In this document: one piece after another, positions 30,438 through 42,400 of the stretch
How the letters are laid out: every line of letters starts with the position of its first letter
Position numbering within the stretch: position 1 is the first letter of the stretch
From: Amaranthus tricolor
Taxonomy: Eukaryota > Streptophyta > Magnoliopsida > Caryophyllales > Amaranthaceae
Assembly (NCBI RefSeq): GCF_026212465.1
Contig: NC_080056.1
Location: 6,604,517-6,668,516 of the forward strand
DNA length: 64,000 nucleotides
Reading direction: 5' to 3'
Translations under genes and position numbers: made by a program
Notes under the pieces: generated by a model
The model's input: the letters and a program-made list of their open reading frames with translations, nothing else
What the model was told of the DNA's origin: nothing
Databases searched by the model: none

Positions 30438-33400
30438 ATGATGTCGATTGATGAAGAAATTGTATTACGGGATGTGACCCAAGCTGGTCTTGCGATTAGT
30501 GACCGCATTAGTCGAGATGTTGCTGCTCGTTTCGACCTTGAAGAAGCTTTGGAAGCTGCTAGATATGCTAGTCATCCTTATACTACTCACCCTAAAGAGG
30601 TATTTATGGTTTATTTTAGTTTTAATTATTGGGTGTTTTTAGAGTGTTAATTGTTGTTCGTAATCGTGGGTTATTGTTTAAAATGTTATTAATTGATGTT
30701 TTTGGACACCCATTTTCGATCAAGGGAGTGAAATTAGTGTCATTCATTAATTACCAAGCAAATTCAAACTGGGTGTTTGGTTCCAAGCTTGATCTTTCTT
30801 TTTCTATAAAGTATGTGCTCTACTTTGAATATTATTCTGTTGATTTCTTTTTCAAATTTGTATTTTCCTTGCAATTGACTAGAGATTTCAATTCATTGAA
30901 TATTGTAATTTTATACTTTTTTTTTGAAATGTACAAATTGATGGGTTATCCTTTAGTTTTGCAAAAGAAAGGAATGAGATTAGCTAAGAAGTGGAAAAAT
31001 CATATGATTGAATGAATCGGGTTGGTTTTTTACTTATGAACTTGATGAATAAACAATCATGCCTATTATGCATAATTTTGTTCATATTCAAAACTATAAT
31101 GGTCTTGTTGGTTGTCCGTACTAAAGTCTAAAGTGAGAATGGTAATAGAAAGTTCGTATAATTTTGATAGTAAAATCTCTTTACAAATTTACTGATCACG
31201 CTTGTTCCGCTTCAATTATTTCATTTTCTTTATAAAATTCATTCCAGTGTGTTATCGTTGAGAGAGATGGTATAAAATTCATTGGAAAAATCGTGAAAAA
31301 AACTTTTCATGATTGAAGTTTCACTTCACCATGGAAATGACATGGTACATCTACATTTCATGAAGATTAACACTATGTATTCTCGTTACCAATAATGGGT
31401 TGCAAGAGTATACAACTTGAGTGTAACTCTCAGAATTGGTTTTTGTTAACATAATTTGTTGAGAAAACACAACAAATAAATAGCCAGTAACCCACGTGCG
31501 TTATAAGCACTAATTGAAGCATACCTTTACTTTCTCAAATTTCTCTCTTTACTCCTTTTGCTCCATCATTTGTCACCGGCCTTTTTTTTATACACCTTTC
31601 AAAATTTCAATCACTTATCTGCAATGCTTAGTTACTCAATATATCTCTATACTTTTTTATTTTCTACTATTCTACAATCCATCTAATTTTTTCACTCCTA
31701 CTTATACTTTAATAATAATACAATAATTAAATAGTTCAACAATCACTTGAATTATATAAAGAAATACCAGAAGCGATATATTCATTAAAATTTACTTAGT
31801 TTATCACTTAAATAACTAATTAGCGAATATCAAAAAGATAACACGTATGACGAATGGAAAATAATGCATTTAATACATGCATTACATATATAATTTAGAG
31901 AGATGTACAAATTAGATGCTTTTAGGTCGATTGATAAATGTGGAAAAATTAATAATGATTTGGTCACTGCTAGTGACAAAGTTTAAGTTTCTTCATTTGC
32001 ACAAAGGAAAAAAGATGTGTATTGTGTTGTTGTGCATTGCACCCTTCGTGTGGATATTCATTTGTCAGTCTGGGTGTTTCTCCAATTGATATGCTTACCC
32101 GGACTTGAAAAGGTGTTGTGCAAAGCAATACCTATTTGCTTCCCCAAAAAGCATCTGGGTAACAACAGTGCTACTGCTCTAAGAGCCTATTGTGCTACAA
32201 CTTATTAGAATTGAATTGAACAAAATCTATTAAAACTAGTTATAGATGAATTTGAATTCACTAGAACTAATGTATTAAACAGAGGGCGAAGAAGACCAAA
32301 GATGATTTGGAGGACTGGAGTGGAAAAAGACAAGAATGACATAAACTTACAAATTGAGATGATAGAAAGTCGGAATGAAGAAGAAGAACCATGCGGACGA
32401 CAATTGGAACATATATATTGGTTCATGTAATTGACCTCAATCTTTTGGAATTAATGTTATGGCATTGTTGTTGTTGTAGAACCGAATGTATTAATTAGTG
32501 AACATTTGAGAAAGTAATGGGAAAAACGTTCTAGAATTGAACTCAAGTTACAAAATTTCTAAGAATAAGTCAAATGCTATACTACTTCGTCCCTTTGAAT
32601 TAGTAACAAAGAGAAAATAAAGCGTTTAAGTGCACATTTGATAATGAATGAAGAAAAAGATTAAATTATGTGGATGAAATAAAAAGAGAGTTAACATGTA
32701 AGGATGAAATTAAAAGAATGTGGTGGGTTTATTTCCAAATTGGAAAATAATGCAAAATGAGTAGGTCAACACAAAATAGAAAATTAGGCAAATTGAGGGG
32801 ACACTTGTGTTCTTTCTTGGATCAAATCATTTGTTTCTTCAACGTATTGAGCCATAAAGAAACCAAAGAGTTATTATTACCATGTAGAAGAATTAAGAAA
32901 ATTGGGTTAGGATTACAGTTTAAAATAATTATTGGTGCAGGGAAGCATCTAGACTAGGTTTTGTAAACAACTGAATCAGAGACTACCTTAATTGATCATG
33001 TGTTCCTAGTATTTCCCGACAATTTTTTTTTTCTAAAACTTTCAAAATACACTTCTTATTCATTGCTCTCATATTCTTTCTCTTTACCCATTGTCTTCAG
33101 GAATCAAAGTGATGTCCGAAAGTAATCCTTTAGTTTGAATGTCCTAAAGTAATCTGTTTTATTTCTCTTCTAAGATAGAGTTTGTTTCTCAATGCAACAC
33201 TTTAATCTGTCATATAATTGTAATTGACAAAGGCAATATTTTACCCCCTCAAAAAAAACTAATGCAATATTCTATTTTTTCAATTTAAACAATTAAGATA
33301 TGTTTCATGTTTGAAATCATGGAATGAAAATGAGGCTATTCTGTTATGTGACAAATGCTTCATAACAGACATTACTTTAATGTTATGCGAAATTCCATTA

Positions 33401-36400
33401 CGTAACCTATCAGAGTAACAAACATTATAAGTTTCTATTCTAAATATTAGCGATTTTAAGTTGCTATTCTAAATATTAGCCAATTTATTATAAATGTTTT
33501 GCTTGAGTTTCATGTTGACACTATAGCACTTTGAATGCGTTGTTTTTCTGGTATAATTTTTTAGACTTGTCAAATATTGTACTTTGATGAAGATGTTAGT
33601 GTTACACTGGCACACAGATGTCTCTGCTAGAAGGTTCAAATATGTACTAATAATTACATAGGTCCAATTTACACTTAGAAGTGGGCCGTTTTAAATCATG
33701 CTGTAAGATTTAGGTTTATGTGGTCTTTTGTTTGGGCAATGGAATTCCATACTTGATCAAACCGTGGTGTCTTTGCTTTTGATCCTAATGTATCTAAACC
33801 TTGAGGTGTTTCTTTCAATCGCAGTGGCCTCCTTTCGTTGAGGTGGTGGATAGCTGGGAGTTACCCAATGTTCTTGTAGAAAGATATAATGCTGCTGGTG
33901 GTGAAGGAACAGCTTTATGTGGAATTTTTCCTGAGATACACAGGGCATGGGCTTCAGTTGACAATTCTCTATTTCTTTGGCGTTTTGACAAGTGGTAACT
34001 ATTTTAATGTGATATTGGTTGGATCTTCTCATCCTGTTTTTATTCAGCTTGAGGTTATTTGTTTCTTTTTGTTTTTAGGTTTCCAATTATAATAGTGGTA
34101 AAAGATGTTTAAGGACATCACCTTTCTTTTCATGGTTCACAAGTATTTACTTTGTAACATATTAAGGGAACGATTGCATATATGAAATGACAGGGGAAGA
34201 GGATTGGTGGATCCTCTTCTGAAATCTTTTCTTTTAATATTACGATTACTATACCTGTCATTGAAAAACTTCAAGTTTGACATTTCATCAATTGATCGGT
34301 ACGCGTCATAAGTAGACTAGCCATGTGTGATGTGCCTGGGTTCTTGTTTAATTGTCAGAACCTGTATATATTTTTTTTTTTCATTGTACAAAACTTAAAC
34401 ATGATGTGGCTTTGTGCCTTTTTCACCCCTAATAATAAATGCCCTGATATTTTGGCCCTAACACATAAAATTCTTTGGTTTGCCACTAGTCTTAAAGGAT
34501 GAAATTTGCTGGTATTAAGGCAAGAGGAGTTTTAGTGGGGCCACTGTAATTTCTCTTATGCTTTCTTTTCATAGTTATTCTTTAGTGTGTCAATTCTTCA
34601 TTCTTAATTTTTTTGGATGGAGAAGAATTCACTATGGCTAAAATTAGTCTTTTACATATAATCACTTAATGATAACATCATCATATCACTGCCCTGTGTG
34701 GATTTTAGGGTTTGGAAGACGTTGCTTTTTATGCAAAAAAGAAAAAGAAATGCATAAGTAAATCATTAGCAATAAAGAATTTTAATATTGTGTTTTGTAA
34801 GTTAGATATATATATGCCATTTTATGTCTTATGATGATTGATTTTTTTTTTTTACCTTGATCTTTTTGAATGAGTTGTCTTATTCAGTCTCATTGTAATA
34901 TATGCATAGGGATGGCCAATGTCCTGAGTACAGTGGGGAGGAACAAGCTATTTGTGCTGTGGGCTTAGCTAAATCTAAATCTGGTGTTTTTGTTGAAGCT
35001 ATTCAGCATCTCTTGGTTCTTGCAACACCTGCTGAGGTACTTAAATTTCATTCATAATCATGCAAATAATGCCTTTTAAGAACAAATGTTGGTAATAATC
35101 TCCATTGCTGAGATAGAGTGCTTGCCAATTTGACATTACTAGTTCTTGAGATACCATCTGTTCCTGACTAATTTTATCTTGCTTTTAGGTTTGTTGTTAC
35201 ATGTGTTGGTGGAATAATAGATTGTTATGTTATACAATATGTCGTACAATTATTTTGATGTAGTTTACTACTTGATGGCCTTTTCACTCCTTTTAGATAA
35301 TAACATTTCATCAAGGCTTGAGAAGTGGGTTTTATTAGAAAGATTGCTAATCATGGATAGCACCTAAGGAAAATCTGAGTGATGGAAGTATGAATGTTCA
35401 GTATATTCAAGTGTAGCAGGGCCTATTACTTTTGAATAGTAGTGACTGCGACATTTTTCATGAAACATCTATGTAGCACTAACTTTTGTCACCGTGCCAC
35501 AAATTGATGTTAGATCTAGTCTTTAGACAATGAGCTAATCTTGATTAGCTATGGATTTCTGTTCTTGGAGGAAGGTTCCAGAATGTGTTTCTGATCTGTT
35601 TCTGTTGGTTATTATATAGGAGTATATTTTTCATGTTTTTAGGATCCATGTGTCAACATTTACATGCATTTGTTTTTGTCATCAATGCCTTTTGGCTTTG
35701 GAAATCTTGGTTGCTAGCTAATACTTGAAAGGCTAGGTTGTTTGAGAAAGAAGCAACTTGACAAATTAGTTAAGAAGAAACAAGCATGGACTGGTGATCA
35801 CCCCTAAGTTTGTCATTAGGCAGAGGGTTGAGTCAAACTTCACAAAATTAATACTTCTAGTTCTCTAATATAAGGCCACGGGGCATGCTAGTAAGCATGC
35901 AAATGTAAGGTAAGTCTTGGTGGTTGGTAGATAAAATGAATTCAAAGATGATCTATGATAACAAGGGTTGATTGTAGAAATAGTATGTAAAAAGCCTAGC
36001 AAGGGGGAATCAGTTTGATTGGCATGACAAAGGTAATGCACTAAAATCGTCATTTGGTTCTTGCTATGGGGAGTTGATATTAAGTGTTCCCGTCATTTCT
36101 TTGTGTTGGTACTTGGGAACGTGTTGGGTTGGATGGAAGTGTAGCTATCTAGGCCTTTACTTCCTCCTAAATAAACACTCATAACAATATAACTCATATT
36201 CGACCATATGTAAGGTTAGTACACCAAACTCGAACATACTCTCAAGCTCCCTTTAGCATTTTCTAAGGTGATAAGAGGTACCTAGTGGTGGTTAACTACC
36301 TAGCTACTTCAACATTTGGGCTTGAGGCGAAATCAAGTGATCTGCTATGTCTTAGAGTGGAAATGCTTATGGGTCATGACTATGAAGAAGAGAAATTGGG

Positions 36401-39400
36401 TATTGACAACTTAAAGAGAATGAACTAGTAAGGAACTTGCTCTCTAGTGAGGTTGGTATTTGGTTTTCAAGCTTGTATGGTGTTCACTCTTTCATCCAAA
36501 AGTGGTTTCTTATAGAGCTCAAATCAGAAAATTTTGTCCTAATTACCCAAAATCTTTTAATGCTTCCATCCAAAATCTTACCAAATTTCAACTTTTAGTG
36601 AAAGAAAGCCAAGAGGGGAAGATTGTCATCGATGCACAAACTTCTCTTCAGAACAGAGTGAAATAAGAAAGAGGAAAGATGCTGGGAAGTAGTAAAGTGG
36701 GAAAGAGAAATTCAAAATTTCAAATTCCAACACGCTAGCATTGCCCCATCGGGCGAGGGTCAGGTGAGATTGACATCCCTTGCTTGGCTGTGACAAAGGC
36801 GAGAGAGGTGGGGCTGGGGCCTTGGTCCACCGATTGGGTAGTCTTTGCCCGGACGGGCAGGCAAAATGCATTTTTATCTTTGGAACATGGTGAGCAAATG
36901 CTTGACCCATGCTGTTCGGGCACTCGGGCGAGCTTGACTCTCCCTTACTGTGATTTTTTTTCTGATTTCTTTTCTTTGGCTTTGCTCTCACGGTCCTCGG
37001 GGTGATATTATGGACCTCACATTCCTTCCTCATTTGGGGCTTTAGATCCCAGGGTCAACTGTATGTGTATATAAAGTTATAGTAGTTTAAATAGGGGAAG
37101 AAGTCATGTTGTCTAGCTATTTGGAAGTTGCAAGCTCTCAAACCTAGCCGTCATAAACTATGACCTATGCTGTAGTTTCTATTTTATATCTCTTCCTCGA
37201 ATAAAAATTAAGCTTACTAACGCCTCTGTCCTCTAATAATAAGTAGAGTCTGTATCGTGGTCAGTAAGCTGAATAAAATCATGTGCCAAATTGAGTGTTA
37301 TGTTTACCAGTTTTTTTGCCTTAACTCAAAATTCCCCTTGTCTTATCTTTTGGCCGTTGCTGATTGCTAACAAGATAGAATGTCAGTTAATTCTTGTAGG
37401 AGTATGCTGTTCAGGAACAGCTGATGGAACTGATCCATATGCAGAGCTCTCTTTACAGCCGTTATCTGAGTATATTATTCCTTCTGATGGAGTTACAATG
37501 ACATGTATCACTTGCACTGATAAAGGCCGGATTTTCTTAGCCGGCCGTGATGGTCACATTTATGAGCTACAGTATACAACAGGCTCTGGCTGGCAAAAAC
37601 GTTGTCGAAAAGTTTGCCTTACTTCAGGTCTTAGTAGTGTCATTTCAAGGTAATAATTTATGCTATTGATCTGTCTGGATAATTTAGTACTTTTTGATAT
37701 CCAATTTGATTAGTAGGAAATTTTTTGATATTACTCTTTGATTTCTTTGCTTTTATTTTATGTATTTGGTGTGTAATGTTTGACCACAAACTCATCATTT
37801 TCCAAAAAGTATTCTTGGCGTACACATGAATTTTGTTGTATCTTTCCAGATGGGTTGTGCCAAATGTCTTCAAATTTGGAGCTGTTGATCCTATTGTTGA
37901 GATGGTTTTTGACAATGAAAGGCATATACTTTATGCAAGAACTGAAGCTGTGAAACTCCAAGTTTATGAGTTGGGTCATAATGGAGAAGGCCCACTCAGA
38001 AAGGTGGCAGAGGAAAGGAACTTCATCAATCAGAGGGATCCTAATTATGGTGGTAGACAGTCAGGAGGGACAAGAGCTGCTGGTGCATCGGCAAAACCCT
38101 CTATAGTTTGCATTTCACCTTTATCTTCACTAGAGTCAAAAGGGCTTCACCTTGTTGCTGTTTTATCAGATGGAAGAAGAATGTATTTTTCAACTAGTTC
38201 TTATGGGATAAATAGTTCAGTTGGAGGTCTGCATGGATTTAGTAACCACCATAAACCAAGTTGTTTGAAATTTGTGTCAATCAGACCTTCTCCTCCTTTG
38301 GGTGTCACTGGTGTTCTTGGTTTTGGTTCTGTTCCTTTTGTTGGGCGTGCTCAGAGTGAAGATCTTTCTCTGAAAGTTGAAGCAGCATATCATTCTGCTG
38401 GAACTCTTGTTCTTTCGGATTCATCACCACCAAATGCATCCTCTCTTCTTATCGTTTCCAAAGATTACACTACTCAGTCGTCTGCCCCTAGTAATATTGG
38501 AACCAATGTGAGAAGTACTCGTGCATTACGGGAATCTGTATCTTCTCTGCCTGTAGAAGGAAGAATGTTATTTGTGGCAGATGTTTTGCCCTTACCAGAG
38601 ACAGCATTAATGGTACAGTCTCTTTATTCAGAATGTGAATTTTTTGGTATGGGTAGGTCTGGTGAGTCGTTGGAGAAAGCATCTGCGAAATTGTGGGCTA
38701 GAGGTGACCTTTCAACTCAGCATATATTACCAAGGAGGCGAATTGTTGTTTTCAGTACCATGGGTATGATGGAGTTAGTTTTCAATAGGCCAGTTGACAT
38801 TCTAAGAAGGTTGTTGGAATCTAACTCACCGAGGGCAGTTTTAGAAGATTTTTTCAATCGTTTTGGGCCTGTAGAAGCTGCTGCTATGTGTTTAATGCTG
38901 GCTGCTAAAATTGTTGATACAGAAAATATTACTTGCAATATTGTCACTGAAAAAGCAGCTGAGTCGTATGAGGACCCTAGATTCGTTGGAATGCCCCAAC
39001 TTGAAGGAAGTAGTGCATTATCAAATGCAAGAACAGCTGCAGGGGGGTTTAGCATGGGACAGGTAGTTCAGGAGGCTGAGCCTGTGTTTTCTGGTGCCTA
39101 TGAAGGATTGTGCTTGTGCACAGCGAGATTGCTTTTTCCTTTATGGGAGCTTCCCGTTATGGTTATAAGAGGTGGTTCTGGTTCTTCTGAACCGTCTGGA
39201 AATGATGTTGTTGTGTGCAGACTTTCTATTGCAGCCATGCAGGTTCTTGAAAACAAAATCCTTTCCTTGGAGAAATTTGTTAAATTACGTAAGAATCAGA
39301 GAAGAGGATTGTATGCTCGTGTTGCTGGCCTGGGAGAATTGACAGGCTCAATTGTATATTCAGGTGGTTCAACGTTAGGGGGTGATGACAGGAGCATGAC

Positions 39401-42400
39401 TGGAACCTTGTTTGGAGGTTATTCTCGGAATTTGGAGTCTGCAACTGCAGTGACTTCTAATAAAAGACAGCGGTTGCCATACAGTCCTGCAGAACTTGCA
39501 GCCATGGAGGTCTCTTTTTGCTAATATTTTCTTCGTTGACTATGACTTTTGCTTCTTGTTTATGTTCTTTCCTACCCTATCCTGCAGGTGAGAGCAATGG
39601 AATGCATTCGACAATTGCTCCTCAGATCCAGTGAAGCTCTGTTTCTACTACAACTGCTTTCTCAACATCATGTGACACGCTTAATACAAGGTTTTGATGC
39701 TGATTTAAAACGGGCATTAACTCAGATAACTTTTCATCAGCTTGTTTGTTCTGATGAAGGTGACATGCTAGCAACCAGGCTTTTATCTGCTTTGATGGAG
39801 GTAATGCATGTTATGGAAAGTTCTAAGATGACTTTCAGTTCAATTAATCGTTGATTGTTTGTTCCATCTGTACACCAATCATTTTTTTTGCTGACCTATT
39901 CTTCCCACAGTATTATACTGGTCGTGACGGTAGGGGAACTGTGGATGACATTAGTGGGAAGTTGCGGGAAGGATGCCCGAGCTATTATAAGGAGTCCGAT
40001 TATAAATTTTACTTAGCTGTGGAACATCTTGAGAGAGCTGCTGTATCCGCTGATGCCGAGGAGAGGGAGAATCTTGCTAGAGAGGCCTTTAATTTCTTGA
40101 GTCAAGTCCCAGAGTCCGCGGACTTGCGCTCAATATGTAAAAGATTTGAAGATCTGAGGTAAGCCTATTTTAAAACTTTTATCTCACATTACTAACATTC
40201 TTAATGTTCAAGTATCCTTACTGATGCCCAAGGAATTGCAGGTTCTATGAAGCTGTTGTGCACTTGCCTTTACAGAAGGCTCAAGTTCTTGATCCTGCTG
40301 GGAATGCCATTAACGAACAAATTGACCCAACTAATCGAGAGCGTGCGCTTGCTCAGCGTGAGCAATGTTATGAGATAATTACAAGTGCCTTACGTAATCT
40401 GAAAGGAGATACAATTAATTCACCTACAAAATCTACGTCTGCAAGATCTGTTCTTGATCAGTCCACTAGAAAGAAGTATGTTTGTCAGATTGTTCAGCTT
40501 GCTGTCCAGTCCCCTGATAGAATATTTCATGAATATCTCTACCGAGCTATGGTTGATCTGGGCTTGGAAAATGAGCTTTTAGAGTTTGGAGGACCTGATC
40601 TGGTTCCCTTTTTGCAGCGTGCAGTCTCTGAGACTAAAAATGAGGTACATTTCTACATTAATTTTTATTCATTCTTGTTAGCCGTCAAAATCTGTTTGCT
40701 ATTCGACTAGTCATAGTGCCTTGAAAAGGGTAGATGAACCATCAGTCTGATAATTGTAGATTTTTTCTGACATATGGTGGATATTTTCTTTTCATTGACA
40801 GGCACATGCTGCCTTATCTGCTACACACCCTACTTCTACATCGGTTCATATGGGTATGCGTGATCCATCTAGCCGAACCAAATATTTGGATCTCTTGGCA
40901 CGCTATTACATCATGAAACGCCAACATTTACTTGCTGCGCATGTGTTATTGAAGCTGGCAGAAAGACGTTCCATGGATGAAAGAGACATCCCTAGCTTGG
41001 AGCAGAGGTTCGTTGATTTCTACAATCCTCCTTTTCTCTTCCTCCAAAAAAAATTGGTTCATATCCGGAAAACAACACCAATAAATAATTGAAACATCTT
41101 TGCTGGATCCTGTAGAGAAAGGGGATAGCCACAGCATAATTTCTCTTAATTTTTTTTTTGTTTTCTTGATTCCTGAATGGAAGTGTTGATTAGTTTTCAT
41201 TTTACCGCATCAGGTGTCAGTACCTAAATAGCGCTGTCCTCCAAGCCAAAAATGCAAGCAATAATGACAATTTGACGAGTTCAACAAAAGGTGTTTATGA
41301 TGATGGACTGCTTGATCTACTTGAGGGGAAACTAGCTGTAGTGCGCTTTCAGATAAAGATCAGGGAGGAATTGGAAGCCAAAGCTCTGCAGTTAGAAGCA
41401 TGCACTGGAAGATCAGAGTCTAGTGAAAATGAAGAGACTTCTGTGAGACATGAAGCTAATTTAGCCAGCTCTGTAAGAGAGAAGGTGAAAGAGTTGTCAT
41501 CAGAATTGAAGAGCATAACTCAACTGTATAATGACTATGCTGTTCCTTTTGATCTTTGGGAGGTAGATCCTATCATCTCTACTTTTATTTACCTTCTTAT
41601 TTTACGTATGAGGCATCTAGTCTTGAAGGAGGATTCGTGGAGTAAAACACCCACTTTCTTTTGGTGCAATTATTGTTTTAATGTTTTTGTCTTATTTATG
41701 CAATTTCATTGATAGATCTCCCTCTTTTATGGGGGTCCTCAGATTTGAAATGCAGAATGCTTCTTTTTGACATTAAACCATGGATATCATTAAAAACAGA
41801 ATGTGAATGAGAAATCAAAGCTATTCTCTTGATTTTTTATTACAGTTGAATTATAAGGGTATTGTTTGGGTTTTAAGAAAGGAATATATTTTATGAGAAA
41901 GATAAAGTAGTATGGAGCTTATGTGTTGAGGGGAGATACAATCACATGCTATCAAAATCATGTTCAATTCAAATGACCCTAAAAAGACATTGGTTCAACT
42001 AACTAAAAGAAGGGAGCTTGTTTGGCTGGAATGGAGATAATGATTGATGAGGATTTTGTGTGCATTCTTCCTGGAAACATTGCGGTTCTATGCTACCGAG
42101 AAGAACTTTTAAGAGCAAGCTCGTGGTTTGGAATTTGAACATATAGCTTGATTATTTTTCTTTCTTCTCAATTCATGAGTTTAGGCAAGTTGGGGCTTTA
42201 GTTCTCTGATTTAAAACGCGAGTTTTTACTACTTCACAATTTGTAGCCTTTTTTGGTGGACTTTGTATTTTGTTTATTATTTTTAACTTATTTTTTTTTT
42301 CTTAAGCTGCGTTGAAATCTTTTATTTAACATCTGAATTAAAGAAACTATATTCTCTGATATGGCATCATGATCCCAAATGTGCACGGAATTAGTGCAAA

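Noticed and set aside
36626..37033. Overlapping open frames on both strands in NUP155 intron 3
   Set aside because: No domain recognised; explained by locally high GC content. Kept only as a composition anomaly.
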